In this document: in pieces, positions 50,023 to 63,789 of the stretch
Layout of the letters: the number at the start of each line of letters is the position of its first letter
Numbering within the stretch: the stretch's first letter is position 1
Assembly: GCF_019649055.1 (NCBI RefSeq)
Contig: NW_026570406.1
Coordinates: 111,413 to 175,412, forward strand
DNA: 64,000 nt
Origin: Paramacrobiotus metropolitanus
Lineage: Eukaryota; Tardigrada; Eutardigrada; Parachela; Macrobiotidae
Reading direction: 5' to 3'
The notes under the pieces: generated by a model
What the model was told of the DNA's origin: nothing
What the model saw: only the letters and a program-made list of their open reading frames with translations
Databases searched by the model: none
Translations under genes and position numbers: made by a program

Positions 50023-51527
50023 GTATTCATATTATATTAATTTTATTGTGTAAGAAAGTGAGTACCAATAAACTTCCTTGTATTATACTTGTTATAGAAC
50101 ACCGACACCACACCACTCACACCAGGCAACTACGCTTACTGAACAACTTGCAAAAAGTCTTCAAGTTTGTGTTTAGAAAGGTAAGTACTGTAAATACTTA
50201 ACTGTACCACCACCAGTACTTACTGATGCGCATAGCAGTCGTGTCGCGTTCTCACACATTTAGTGATGCGGTACTGTGGTTACGGAACACTGTGGTTACT
50301 TACTGGAGTACTTACGCTGACTGTACTAACGTACTGTAGTATACCCCTTGCTAGTACGTAGTAGCTAGCTAGCTAGTAGCTAGTAGCTAGCAGAAATGTC
50401 TGTTGGTGTTTCTGGATCGAGGACAAGAAGACAGTATTAACCTATATCTTAAGTCTTATATCCAAGTCCCAGAAAAGGATCGTAATTATTGCAGTATTAT
50501 TTAGCATGATAAGTATCTGTTACGTAAATTACTGACTTTATTTTATCGTCGCAAACGAGCACTGTATTTATTGTTAGGACAGGTGTGTGGGTGAACGATT
50601 GCGGTCCCTCTTAGACTTTGACGTCAAATTGCGTCGTTTCGCGTGACCGGTTAAACAGTGTTCATTACTTTTGCCACGATGCGGTTAACAATAAATATAA
50701 TAATTGTGACCAATATCCAGTACATTAATATTGTCTCCGACTACCCATGATGAATGCAAAATTGCAAATACGAGTACTTAGTGAAAGCAATAATTGAGCA
50801 TTATTTCAATAAGCAGAAATTTTCATTATCAGTCATCAGTCGGAAACCAATGGTAGAGAAGCGTGTACGAACCACAACATATAGCACAGCTAATGGTGTT
50901 GTGCTCTCGAGCGCAGGACACTTTACGAGGAGCCTCATAAAATTTAATCAATCCGCTGGCAAAGTGAGTACTGACCACATTACGACTAAGCAGCGGAAAG
51001 ATTAGGAAAGGTTACAGTGGGCATTGTTCCAATTCATTTACGGTTTCTACGTTTCGACTCTGTTTTTACGTTTTTGCCGACTGGTCAAATGTGGATGGCT
51101 GTTTCAGAAAGTTAAACCGTCGCTTCAGTCAAGAACAGTTTCCTGGGCCTATTAAATTTACGGGGGGTTTGAAACTTTGACTATACGTTCTAATACATAT
51201 TTCCCTAGCAAGCAGTAATATTCACGATAAATCGAACTGCAGTGCATCGCGCTTTGAATAAGCATTTATTTCTCAGTTATATTGGTAACTTTTTGACACG
51301 CGCATACAGTTAAGTCCTTACGCAAAGCTTTTCCTTCTGCGTTATAAATAATTCACATAATGTGGGCAAAAAATTCACTTCGAAGAACATGACCGTAAGG
51401 TAATGTTATTTTCATCGCTCACCGGTAACATAAAACCGAAAAGCTGACCCATTCGCTAATTATGCACCTGTTACTGCCCTCGAAATGCCCGTCTTGTAGT
51501 ATTCCACAGTGTGATCGCGCTGTCAGC
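50023..51527. other. Intergenic upstream of the GPCR cluster
   Basis: No supported gene. A short TAGC simple repeat lies at about 50,363-50,392. An open frame at 50,754-51,005 ends in AAA|GTGAGT and could be an exon, but nothing in it is recognisable. Confidence 0.35.
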
Positions 51528-54500
51528 TTAAAAAACCTTTCGTAGCATATCGCTCGCTGCGGTCCGCAGGTGGCCCATGGCCAGAAAGAACAGCACCGGA
51601 TCCAGGATGATCTGGACGTTGAAGAGGAGGATAACCACGTTGGCCACCACCGGGTCGTAGGGGATATCGGCGACGGATAGCAGGAGAAAGTAGGCGATGT
51701 TGGGCGTCCACAGGAGGAAGAGACTGAAGGTCAGCAGGGTCAACAAGAGAAAGGCGTACGAGCTCTGCGAGGATTTGCTGGCCGTCGCGGCCATGCTGCC
51801 GTCCGAATGGCACTCGCCGCTGTGGTTCTTGGCTACCAGCTGCATGTGCTCTCGCGAGCGGTTCTCTGCAAGAAATAATGATGTTCGGTAATTATCTGCA
51901 TTAAAAATCTATCGCCAAATTTGCCCGCTCGTTAGAGAGCTCCCGTATCAAAAATATTGACCTGATATTACGGTATTTTTCACCGATTTTTAAAAATACA
52001 TTAGATATACAGATTTGTATTATTTAATCGACATTTCATCGGACTGTATTGTATTTGTAACATATTTTTATTATTTGAGAGACACTTCATTGGACTGTAA
52101 AAATTTATAAGGAGAATTAAAAATTATTGTAGGAATTAACAAGTGTTGTAAAAATAGCTCCTGTTAATTCTGTGAACGTGGTATATGTATCACATGTATT
52201 CACTAAGCTCGGTTTAACAGTCATTATTGTTGCACGATTTGCAGTTTTACAAAGTTTTAAGACTGCAAAACGTGCACCTACGTTGTTACACAAAAACGAT
52301 ATACTAAGTACTTAATCTACGGTAATATACGATAAATGATAACAGTTCAAAAATTGTGTAATATGTTTAATGTTCCTGTGCATTATACTAACGTATATTT
52401 CGTAAATTGCTGGTCTTAATTAAAGCAATCAAATTCCTTTATTCTGCTGTGGCCGACTAACATTACACATGGAAAAAGTTGGTCTAATCTTTGGAACTCT
52501 ATTAAATTTACAGGCACATGTTTCTTTCTTTTAGTGCAGCTTGCAAAGATGAATTGTGGAAGGTCTGGTGCCGTTACGCTACGATTCTGGGCATATACTC
52601 GCATCTAAGGCCGACTGCGTACATGTTTGCATACTTCTATGCATGGTCATAATTATTACAGATTAAACGTCGCTGATATTTCCTGTTGGATTTTTCAATT
52701 AAGTGGCTATGCACACATGCAAAGCTTATTAACAATACGAACCTGTTGTAAATATTCTGCATCTATTTTCCCAGAAAAAAAAATTTAAGCCGCGTTTTCG
52801 CTTATATAACCTCTTTCGATATTTTTAAATGGCGTTGGCAGTTTTCGCACTTATATTTCGTGGAACGCTTATACCAAATGCTTTCAAGAAATATTTATTT
52901 TTATAATGATAAATAAGAAATACAATAAACAGCAGCAATCTCTGCATTATTCCATTATTCGTGGAAATTATATCACTGAATTCAAGCTATCAAAACAGTA
53001 GTATTTTAATATTACTCGAACACGCGAAATGTGGTCATGCATTAACATTGTACTAATTTACGCGAGGTCACGATTCCTCCCGGTTGTTCGTAGCCTGGTA
53101 TGTAAACATTAAACCCAGTGTTTATATACTCGAAAAATCCTAGACGGGACACCATTTGCATTATCGATGAGACAGCAGTCTGGAATTTTTTCCTAAGCGC
53201 TGCCGCTAAATTTCGCGTGTAAAATGCATGTTTAATGAAATTACACACGCAATGGACATTAAATAATTAATTTATTTGGGATAACTACGGGTAGCTTACG
53301 AAGTATCTGTACAATGATTAGCCATTATACCGGCAAGTAAAATAAAGTTGTTAAAAGGAAAAAAAACGTTTTTTCCCTCGATTCTGTTTATATAACAAAT
53401 AAACCCACCACGCACCCGGATCCATCGCTAAAAAAGACATTTAGCGGAAATCGCAAAAACTACAGTGCAGCGGGAAACCTTTTGGTGTGCGTTAAACGCA
53501 CACACGTAAAACAGCCGGAAATCTAGCGCACACGCACATATAGCTTGCCTACATATTCCCCCAGCCAACGTTTGTCTAATTCATTGCGCGACATTTGCTG
53601 CGCGCTGGATCGCTTTCAATCGGCAATTTAAGTCATTAGCAAAAATGGCCATTTATCCCGCAGCCCGCACCCGCGATAGCAATCAGCACTGGGGAATGGA
53701 TACGGACAGCAGACCATTATTTCGGCCCCTCTCCCATCAAAAACCAATCCGAGCCCGCACAACCGGATCGCATGTGCAGTTCATTACGGCGCCATTAAAT
53801 AGTGCAGCGATAATCATCGTTAAAATTGGTTTCAGCAGCTAGCGCAAAATGCCGGTTTATTTAAAAAACCGTATGTGCGTTTAAGGGCTAATAAATTCTT
53901 TAGTCGGCCAGTCGTTGCGCGGTACAAAAATTTTTTTAATAAAATCAACCAAGAATGCAGTATGAAAATTCCAAATACAGAGTAGTAGGCCATTGCTGTA
54001 CGTATAAATGACCAGCTGTTAGTTCGAACATAAAAGCGTTAAAATAATATTTTTTTATAATTTACTCCCATATACAAAACGAAGAATTATTATTTTTCCG
54101 TTTTATATTTTAGAACAGATAATTATATTTCGTAAAATTTATGAAGAATTTATGTATTTTATGTTTAACACTAAAAATTATTTTAAATGAAGAATTTGCA
54201 GTTTAATATTTATTATTCAAAAAAATATTTATATATTATATATAATATAAAAGCGTCATGCATTTTATGTCTGATATGAAGAATTTATATTTTTAGACAC
54301 AATTGCATTATTCACGTAATGTCCCCATTACCGGCATCCAGTTCCCGTGCTGGTTATTTTCATACAAAGCACTCGAACTGCATTAATACGGGTGGGTCAT
54401 GATTCTGTGTTTTCTCTGAATGTTTTTCCTGCCAGACATTCTTTAGGGAAATGATCGGGAAAAAACACTCGTCTAGGCGACATGGTTATTTTCTTCAATG

Positions 54501-57500
54501 CCGAAGTGTCACGGATTCCCCCACTTAACGCGCCCGGCATCAATATTGTACATGCCGGGCGCGCTTTGACGCCTGCCATCCCCCGTGTCAATTAGCGTGC
54601 CGCGTAAAAACGAAGTGCTGCGTGCCAATCATGCACGTGTGGTGCGGCTCGTTGGGGAATTTTGCCATTTAATGCGCCATTTATAATGGCCGAAATTGGT
54701 GCGGACTAATGGAAAATATAGATAAAAAATATTAGCGTAATTACCGGGAAATTGGTTTTGGGCGGCCAAAGATAGCCTGACGCAATTTTTCCCACTGTGA
54801 TCCAAAAAGCCATTTTGTCGCTCTCATTGGTTTTATTTTTAAAAGTTTTTCTGTTGCATAATATTAGCATTTACATATAAAAACTTATTTTATAATAAAA
54901 TTATTTTGTATGGTATTTTTACACTGTCATTAAATTTTGTTTACTGTTTGCCAAATGTTAATTAATTCGGTGATTTATTCAGTGCACCATTTTTTATATT
55001 AATGTAGGCGGCAACATTTTGTTACCCGTATCTTTACACGGCTACGTCTATGACCTTTACGATATCCCGTAACAACGATGTTTAGTCGTTTAATACCGCA
55101 AGCTGTATTCTGCACAGATCGTAAAGACAGAATGATTCCATCATTTCCGCCAGAAGCACACTACCACAAAATGAGACCGTCTAGCCACATGCGCATTCAG
55201 TTCAGACCTTACAGCCGCATGTGCAACAGCATGAACACAATGCGCATCCACATCTTATGCGTTTAAAACCTACACATTTTTATACATATTTTATTATACA
55301 TTTTTATACATATTTTTTTATACGTTTTTTTTTATTTTTTATACATTTATTAAACATTTTATACAAAGTTTTACCATTCATTTTTTCCCATTATCTCCTC
55401 CGAAATGCTTTATTTTCTCATTGTTTGTGGCTTTATTTGAATGCTCTATATTTATAGCATTTTATTTATATTGTTTGGCATTTTCACCAGTAATGCAGCA
55501 GCTATTTTCAGCGCATCTCCTTCACAAGCTAATTAAAGCGCATTATAGCCTGCAGCCGGTCGGGGCAAAACAATACCCATCTTCCGTTTAAAACCCAATA
55601 TTTATCTATGCAAAAAAGCAGGCCAGCATTTTTTTCTCCATTATCTCCCCGATGCGTAGAAGTACTGTTAAAACAAACACACACACGTACACATGGTTGT
55701 CTGACGCCAGGATTGTGGTGGCCGCGGAACGTGTAAAAGGACACTTTGTCCATTAATCAGCTAAGTAAACCTGTTCACTGGCCTAAGCAAATCAATTATG
55801 CAAAGTAGCGGCGACAAGCGCGCACTGCATTCTAGCCTGTAGTGGCAAGAGAAGGGTTTTTTGTTTGAAGGAGAAAACCGGTTTGCGTGCCATCGTTACA
55901 GTATATGCGCGCACGTCCAGATGTTGGCAATTGCGTCTGTGTTCCTCTGATTGGGCCAGCCGCGCTCACCCGGCACCAAGTGTCCTTGTGCCGGGGATCC
56001 TTGATTTTTTCCCCCATCGATCATATCGTAACCCGCGCCGGACGGGGGAATAAAATACATATATACGAGACGATTATCGGCCCATTCCGCATTTGTACAC
56101 CACAAAAAGATACACGATAACGCTAAACAACGCGGCAGATGGTATCGTTGCTAATGGATGCACTCGCATAAATCACAGATACCCTGATTTGTTTAAAATG
56201 CCCTCCCTTGGGCGGCAGTCCCGTCACCGGCATTTTTTAATTTCCCATTGCCGGCGGCCGTATTTAATTTGAATGGAATAATTTCTATTAAACAATATAA
56301 TCCATTGAAATGAGCGTTTGTATAGGAAAGCAAAAAAAACCATTTGCCATGGCTCGCTACGCCACTATATCTTTTTTTCTAAAAAGGTCTAATATATTTT
56401 CCTATTTTTTAATATTCAATATTTCTATTTTCTTTGCTTCCGGCGGTCGTTATAAATTTAAATACATTAGTCTACGTATGTAATAATTATTGCGCTTCTG
56501 TAAGAAAGCAAGGATCATTTACCACGGCTCGTTACGCCACTACACTCTAACTTTAAAACCCTAGTTTTGTCACAAGGATTCGTATCTTTTCGTCAACTAC
56601 ACATTCACGATTGGTTTGTGATTAATTTTTTCTGACAAATAATTCTGCGTATCAACTCTATTCCAAGACATAATTAGAAAAATCTATTTTTAAATGAAAT
56701 TATACGTAGAAACAGATGTCTAATTAGATGAACGGGTCTCTCGGCAGCAACACCGGAGATTTTTGCGCCCGTATCGATTTCGATGTCCCGGTTAACCGGT
56801 ATATCATGTTTCTTGTTTCCAGTGGACCACCGTTGAAACAAGACGAATTGTAATTGCCGTGTAATCCTGATAGGCGCATAATTAAGCTGTCGAGTTCATT
56901 TACAACGGATGACGGGATTACGCGCCAAAGCATCCACATGACCGCGACATCGGGGTCAGCGCTGATCTAAAGTAATGCCACACGCACACATACGGAAATT
57001 ACAGAATTGTTTTGCTCCAACCCGTTATAGGCTCATTAGCCGGGGCCAAGTCAAGGCTAAGCCGGCGTATGTAATATGCCGGCAATTGATAACTGACGCA
57101 CTGGAAAATCAATACAGCGCGATTGTAAGTGGGTTCGTGAATTAAATATCCCAAGAATCACTTAATTGCGATGGGGAATACGCGGCTGTGTACGCTGATT
57201 GCGGCGGATTAAAAATCTAATGTCTCGTGTAGCAGACAGTCAGCGCGGCGCGTCTACGCTATGATTATATGATTTAGATGATTTAGATCATTGTCATTAG
57301 ACGCGGTGAAGCTGACGATTGCGTCATTTTGTTTTATTTATACAGCGAATAAAATAACACCGAATTGAAATTTTTAAGTAAATGACATCAAATTACAAGC
57401 AAATTCTAATCAACATAATTATACACTGTTCGAGCAAGCTTATCTTCGGCTTAATAATTTAGCAAAAATTAGCAGAAGTTTATAAAATTAATAAGCCGGA

Positions 57501-58483
57501 AAATTAAGCGAAACCCGAGTTTTATCGCGTATATATTCTTGAAAAATTTTTATTTTTATTTTTTTTGCGTTGAATAAATAGCTATACATATAACACGAGA
57601 ATTCAAGTCTAAAAGTTAATTATAATTGAAAATGTATAAGCAAACATTATTGTTATTAAACGATTGCTTATTTTGTTCATGTCTGAGACGAGATAATATT
57701 CAGAATCAGATTTTCGGGATGAAAGTCTGTGCTAAGTATATTAACAAATCAATAAACAGATACACGCTTTCGTCAATAAATCACGCTGATTTTTTTACCT
57801 GATCCCATCCGGGAATTCTGCCGGGCATTGGCCAACTTATCCCGCTGGCGCTTCTTAAACCGTATATACGGGTACACCAGCAGCAGCAGCGCCTCACACA
57901 TCGCCCCCTGAATCTGCAAAAACTGCAGCCAGATCTTCTGCGACCATACCGTATCCAGATTCACCTGACACCCATACACATTAATCGGACGCCGGTACAG
58001 CCATTCGTCCAACAACAATCCCGGCAGGGTGATCACATGCGCCAGCAGCCACACCGCAGCACACAACCCCACCGACCGCGAAATCGTCGCTGTCCGGCTG
58101 TAGTGCACGGGGAAGGCCACCGCCCACACCCGGCTAAAGGAGATTAAGAGATGCACATACGGGAGAAGATACTGCAGCGTCCATAAAGTGTATAAGTAGA
58201 CCGAACACGTGATGTCGGACAGTGGCCAGTTGAAGAGATGCAGCCGGTGTACCATGTCTAGCGGGCACGCGATTACCAAGTAGAGGAGGTTGACGATGAG
58301 AAGATTGATGAGGTAGATGTCGAAGCTGTTTAATTTGACCTTGGTGAAGAGGATTAAGGTGAAGGTGTTGGTGAATAACGCGGCCGCCGTGATGACGCCC
58401 ATGAGGACGGCGCCCTCGCGGTCTTCCGTGGGGGTGGTGGTGTTGGGGGCGGAGGTGTTGTCGGTGTCCATGGTGACGTCCAT
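51528..58483 (-). CDS. Rhodopsin-like orphan GPCR 1 (340 aa, two exons)
   Basis: Exon 1 is 58,483-57,799 (ATG MDVTMDTDN, ending CAG|GTAAAA) and exon 2 is 51,865-51,528 (after TTTCTTGCAG); phases fit and the joined frame is open to the stop. A short N-terminus with Asn-Thr sites (NTSAPNTTT) precedes TM1 (VITAAALFTNTFTLILF) and TM2-TM5 in exon 1; exon 2 holds TM6 (YAFLLLTLLTFSLFLLWTP) and TM7. The DRY box is SRVWAVAFPVHY, CWxP is LWTP and NPxxY is DPVLFF. It is a plasma membrane receptor of a divergent class A family; ligand unknown. It shares the DP-L-F TM7 form with the next two receptors. Confidence 0.75.
51866..57798 (-). other. 5.9-kb intron of GPCR 1
   Basis: AT-rich, unlike the short introns elsewhere in the window. 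No open frame has support. Features: very AT-rich stretches near 54,160-54,260 (TATATATTATATATAATATA) and 55,262-55,340 (repeats of TACATTTTTATACATATTTT), a palindrome around GCCGGGCGCG near 54,532-54,563, and a related pair CCATTTGCCATGGCTCGCTACGCC (split as CCATTTGCCATGGCTCG and TACGCCACTA) at 56,340 and 56,518. Confidence 0.55.
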
Positions 58484-60632
58484 CCCTGCGGGCGATTGTC
58501 ACAAACACACGGCTGAATAAATATCACAAGAGAAAAAAACGTTGTACATGATGCGTGTAAAGGCCAATGAAAAGGTGATCAAATACACGGCGCATCCATC
58601 ACTGTTATCCCGGGCTGAGTCCGGATGGGAACATGATCGTGACAGTGAGTGTGTGTTGGGAGGCATATATATACAACATTGTATACACTTAAACGAAACA
58701 ATGTGTCGCCAACGCCTGCGCGCGCACACAAAACCCGGGCGCGTATATACGGTTATACCACGTTTCCGGTTAAGAAACTTTCTCCCTTCGCTCTCTTCTC
58801 TCTCTCCTGCTCTCGCTGTCGTGTTCCGTGTGATGCCTCTCTGTCAAAGTTTGAAAAGAGAACAAGCCGGGTGCGTATAGAAAAGATTACAATACAGCGC
58901 ATTGCACAGCGCCGTCAATTTGACAGGCTGAGCATGGTTGGTAACATGTGCTGCATTTACGCTTTTACACTGGCAACACTAGCTGTCCGGAGGAAATAAA
59001 CCGCGGCCGGGAAAAGAGCGTCCATATGCGCTATATAACACAGTGAGCGGTCGCGGAAATGACTTTTTCTCCGTGATGCAATTTTTCGCTACGGAGATCG
59101 ATGCACTGGTGTAGATGTGGAATAAATATGAATATGTCTATATAATCTGACGGGTTGTTGTTACACGGGATTAGTCTGGGGATTGATTGCTAACCCGCGG
59201 AATAAACGCCGGGTTGATTAAACTGATCCTGTGCGCGCGGTCATAACGCGGTGTTTACCCTCATAACATATCAAAAGGTTCACCTTTGCTCCCTCTCTCT
59301 AAAGGGGTATAAATCCCGGCGGACGAACGCGTTTTCCGCTTATTATACGGCTGGATGGTGGGCCACACGGCGGAAGTCAGTCCGGCTTAATGATACCTTA
59401 TTATTCCATCATTTCCCCAACCGCCGCGATCGTTATAGTGAGCGAGATTTTTTAAATAGACGCGCCCGGCTCGGGATAGTTCATTTGCGTTGAATCGATA
59501 ATAGACGCAGTCGGCCGGCGGCTACCAAGAATCGATTAATTAACAAAACTAATTAGATCCGTTGTGTGCGGCGGGGAAGTGTCAGGGCCGTGGTTAAATG
59601 AAGGGCTATCGAAGCGTACAGTGGGCGTTGTACCGGTCGGTGTGTGTAAGCCTGTTAGGATTGGATAAATGGTATTGATTGGTGGGCCCCGCGGCGGTTG
59701 GTGAATGGGTTCTGGTGTGGGATAACAGCACTCCCCAGCCGCTGCCTGGATGGATTTTACCGGCAACGATACGGTCGCTGCAAATTTACTGACAATTTTC
59801 CCTTTCCGGCACATTTTATTGCTGTTATAGCGAAACCGAGTGGTTCATATAAAGCAGGCGTGTGCGAGAGTCACTGTAATGCATGTGATGCAAAAACGGC
59901 TTTTTAAGTCAAGACTAAAAAAAACTGGTTTTATCGTTTAATCAGGGTGTGTTTTGTTTCTTTTAGAATTTCGGTCAGCTGGTTCATTATTCTGCCTGCA
60001 CGGAAGAAAAATGATATAAAATTATCTCTTAAATTTCTTTGAAAATTATGGCAAAAAAAAGGCGGTTATGCGGTTTAGATACTCAGCGCATACGTCGCGC
60101 CAGTTAAAGTTTTCCTGCAAAGCACATGTCAAAAATCGATTGTCAGAAAATCTAAAAAAATACGCTAGTTGTCAATAAATCACTACCAGATGTCGACAAA
60201 AAAATTCGTTTAAAAAAATTTTAAAAAGCAGCATAAATGACTCAAGATAATGTATAGGTAAGTAATTATAGGTATTTTAAGATACAGTTTTGTTGGATTA
60301 ATGTTTTAATGGTTGCATGTAAATATATAACCGATTCACAAAATATCGAAACTGTATGGATTTCAATAAACGCGCCGATAATCAATACCGCAAAAAAGAC
60401 ATAAAATTGATGTACGTATAACGGAAAATTTGATTTCTGCACAGATGCAGATTCACGAACAAACAATTGTACAAATCAGTCGCAAATTAGATATGTAAAG
60501 CTTTATTAGTATTAAATTTTACTATAATCATAACTGCGGTGAATCTGGTTATACAGAAAAAATACAGCGGTTTGCATCGCTTTAATATATGTTAAATCCA
60601 ATATCTTAGAAAACTATACAAGAATCACCGGT
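58484..60632. other. Intergenic between GPCR 1 and GPCR 2
   Basis: Contains the likely GPCR 1 promoter (TATA-like sequence and CT-rich tract) and the 3' flank of GPCR 2. No supported coding frame or structural RNA. Confidence 0.4.
58664..58675 (-). promoter_or_regulatory. Possible TATA box of GPCR 1
   Basis: TATATATA lies about 185 bp upstream of the GPCR 1 ATG on its strand, in a region followed farther upstream by a CT/GA-rich tract (58,783-58,815). No transcript start is known. Confidence 0.25.
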
Positions 60633-61847
60633 TTAATGTTTTTCCCCGCGGAGCATCTTCACCAGTGCCTCCCGCAAATCCTTCAACGCCACAATAAACA
60701 GTATCGGATCCAACGCGGCCTGCGCCGAATAGATCAGCTCCCCGATCTCCCGAATCAAAATCAGCGTCTGCTGCTCACTGGCCTCACTGCGCTGTACATC
60801 ATAAAAACAATCCACGGTATCATAGACCTGCGCCGTGGTCCAACACAGAAAAATACTCCCGGTCAGCAGCGTCAACACCAGAAACGACCGGCGGTTCTTC
60901 TTAGCCGTGACATGCGTCACGACTTCCCCGCCGCGTCGTGACGTCTCGGATTCGTCCTTCGGCGTGGAATGATGATCACTAATGCGGTGGAGTTTCTTGT
61001 GCTTATACCATAAAAACGGGTACGCCGCCACGATAAACGCAATCGGCAGGTCGAAGAGAAGCGTCTGCACGACGATACTGTATTTCTGCTGGGCGGCTAC
61101 ATTGGGTGTACATCCGACGACAATCTCCCCCACGGGATACCGGTAGTACAGGGAATCCAGCACCAGGAACGGGATTAAGCAGGCGTGCACGTACACCGCT
61201 ACGACGATGCAGGCACCCGCGGCCACCGCCCGCGAGTGGTGGTTCTTGTAGTGTAGCGGGAAGCTTATGGCCCATAAACGGTTGCCGGTGATGAGGGCGT
61301 GGCAGTGCATGGTGATGCTGCAGACGATGAAGCTACCGTATAAGTACAGATCACACACCCCGGAGGTGTACGGCCACTTCCCGTACACCTCCACCAGGAT
61401 GTCGAAGGGGTTGTTGAGGATGGAGAAGATGATGTTGGTGATGCAGAGGACCCCCAGGTATACCGTAAAGGAGGTGCGGAGACGCCGGCGCGTCAATAAA
61501 ATAAGAAGGAGAATATTCAAGGAGAGGGTGAGGATCATGACAATAATGGCCAGGATGGGGATGGCGTCCCAGGTGGCCGGGAGGGTGTCCAGGAGGTCCA
61601 GGGAGGTCACATTGAGAAGCGTCCAGCCGCCGAAGCGGGAGACGATCAGGACCATGCGGGAGGTGGATTTCTCTGTTAAGTCCGTTATGCTGATCACCGC
61701 GGAGGTGTTGTGCGTCGCGTTCAATAAGATTTTGGATGGGGAACCTTCCAGGACGTTTATTACACTAACGACGGAGTGGTTCGTCTGCGTCTCGTTTAGA
61801 ATAATTAAAGACGAATTAATTAATAACAGAATTGTGGAATTATCCAT
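60633..61847 (-). CDS. Rhodopsin-like orphan GPCR 2 (404 aa, one exon)
   Basis: Complete, uninterrupted. The N-terminal ectodomain of about 90 residues has seven or so N-glycosylation sequons (NST, NSS, NET, NHS, NAT, NTS, NVT). TM1 is about 95-118 (IPILAIIVMILTLSLNILLL) with the conserved Asn. TM3 ends in GNRLWAISFPLHYK in place of DRY. ICL3 is basic (HKKLHRI, then TAKKNRRS). TM6 has FLCWTTAQ instead of CWxP, and TM7 has ALDPILFIV instead of NPxxY. Cys in YTSGVCDLY and VVGCTPN can form the usual TM3-ECL2 disulphide. Same family as GPCR 1 and 3, but without an intron. Ligand unknown. Confidence 0.8.
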   Translation of the reverse strand: MDNSTILLLINSSLIILNETQTNHSVVSVINVLEGSPSKILLNATHNTSAVISITDLTEKSTSRMVLIVSRFGGWTLLNVTSLDLLDTLPATWDAIPILAIIVMILTLSLNILLLILLTRRRLRTSFTVYLGVLCITNIIFSILNNPFDILVEVYGKWPYTSGVCDLYLYGSFIVCSITMHCHALITGNRLWAISFPLHYKNHHSRAVAAGACIVVAVYVHACLIPFLVLDSLYYRYPVGEIVVGCTPNVAAQQKYSIVVQTLLFDLPIAFIVAAYPFLWYKHKKLHRISDHHSTPKDESETSRRGGEVVTHVTAKKNRRSFLVLTLLTGSIFLCWTTAQVYDTVDCFYDVQRSEASEQQTLILIREIGELIYSAQAALDPILFIVALKDLREALVKMLRGEKH

Positions 61848-63789
61848 TTTTAAAGAATTTTCAGTATATAAAGATTACGAGTTAGGCGAGCGACGGTTAT
61901 GGAAAAGTGACAGGAGGCTCCTGGGATGTGTATTGATGAAAAGCGTTGAAATTCCCGTTGAACGCGGCAGAGCTCTCGGCGCTGCGGCAATGTGTTGACA
62001 CAATGTCTAACCCGCCTGTTTGAGAAGTCATGTTGGAAAATGAGAAAAGTGATCCCATTGCGGCCGGCTCGGCTGCCTAACGGCGCCGGTAATCGGGCGT
62101 TGAATCAACACTGCCGTATAAGCTCATCACAATGGGGGAAACACGATCTATTTCCTGGAATATTCTGTAACTTCTTCTTAATACGCACTAGTTTACCGGT
62201 AAAAGTTTTTGGCTATGCTTAGCCATGGTTAGCATGATATACGGGTTTCTTAAACGCCTGTTTCACTGTGGCATGACCTTTAGGTATAAATTAAGCGGAT
62301 AACTTAGTATGCAGCTGTTGAATTGGTTTGGTGACGCGCCGCCAAGCGAGCAGACTGACGGTCCGGTCCGCAAACTTACCAACGGCCTAAACCGTATACT
62401 TCAGTGTTTTCGCATTAGAACGCATTCCCTGCTCGATTTTGCACAAGAAACACTTAATCTTAATCAGCTGCATTATTTATGTAGTTCCTTTACTTCAGGG
62501 ATTCTGGAATGACGGCTTTTATTTTTTTTCCGGGCGAATCTATTGTGAAAAACATTGACGAATACCTCATACTAATAACAATAATTATCACGATGACAGT
62601 AGTGTACGTTTTTGTGCTGTTTTTTTTATTGCCCACTATCATCCGCAATGTCATGTAATGAACTCTTTCCCTTGGCATTACACAACCTGACGTGTCCATC
62701 GTGGACGGTACCACTGGGAGATGCAATGCATCCCTCCCGCGGGAGTACACTTGGATGGGGTGACTAATGGTCGAACCTTGTTGACCTGCCTTCCGCTGTA
62801 AACATTAACAAGTAATCTCGGTTATAACGAGCGCGTCCCGGATATAAGGAGAGACAATTTCTTCCGCCTAGACGTATTACCCTTGTAAGGCAGATAGTAC
62901 GTGTTACTTCCATACGGAAATTCCTGCTGTGGCTCATTACGTGTACTGTAGGTAGCTCATTCATAATAATTATGTTATTAGGTACGTTGCTGAACAGGAA
63001 TGTGGCGCGTAGCAAGTTAAGTATTCGTACCGAGCGAAAAGGTTGTCAATCACAGGAGAAATAGATCTGCTGAAAACTTATAGCAATACAACAAACGTCG
63101 ACAAACGGCGATAACTTGAAACTGGCTTACAAAATGCCAGGTTTGCAGGATCCTGGCTTGCAGGATACCAGGACACTATCGTAAAATGGGATCGCAGGTT
63201 AAATACACTATGAATGTTAATTTCAAGTCCCCTGCCCACATTTTCTTTTTTTTTCTCGGACCAGATAACTACCCGGGTTTTTATGCAGAAACCGTTTTAT
63301 TCCACTCTTTTTTTTTGGCTGCTATAGGGATGCCTCAAAAGTCGTTGAATCCAGTTAAGTAATTCTTTCATGCATTGTTTTAACTGTATTAGATATCGTT
63401 TGGCCGAATCCAACCAAGTTACTGTACCACTGAACGTGGAAAAAAGTGACGCTGACTTGTGAGTTGACTAAAAATATTATAACGGCTGAATTAAGCACCT
63501 GGGAAATCTAAACAGGAAACTCACTGAGATGTCTGGGGATCTGTACTGTCAAAACGCAAGTGCAATGATCTCTTGACTATTCTGTGTAACTCAGGGGACA
63601 AACCCTGTTGTACAGGAAGGTAAATGACGCAAGAACACGTCACCTAAGTCTCAATCAACTAAATAAACTAACAGAATGCTTGCGCAAAACCTTCGAATTT
63701 GTATCTCGAGTATTTAGACGTCTTTTCGTATTATTTCAGTACACCATCGATATTTTGCCAGTTATTATATTGAACGAAAACACGCTTTT
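61848..63789. other. Intergenic between GPCR 2 and GPCR 3
   Basis: No gene seen. It includes a small repeat (GCAGGATCCTGGCTTGCAGG near 63,146) and T-rich tracts. The first 150 bases right of the GPCR 2 ATG are its presumed 5' region. Confidence 0.35.

Noticed and set aside
61267-61998. 243-codon plus-strand ORF over GPCR 2
   Set aside because: Antisense shadow of an intact receptor gene; basic, low-complexity product with no homology.
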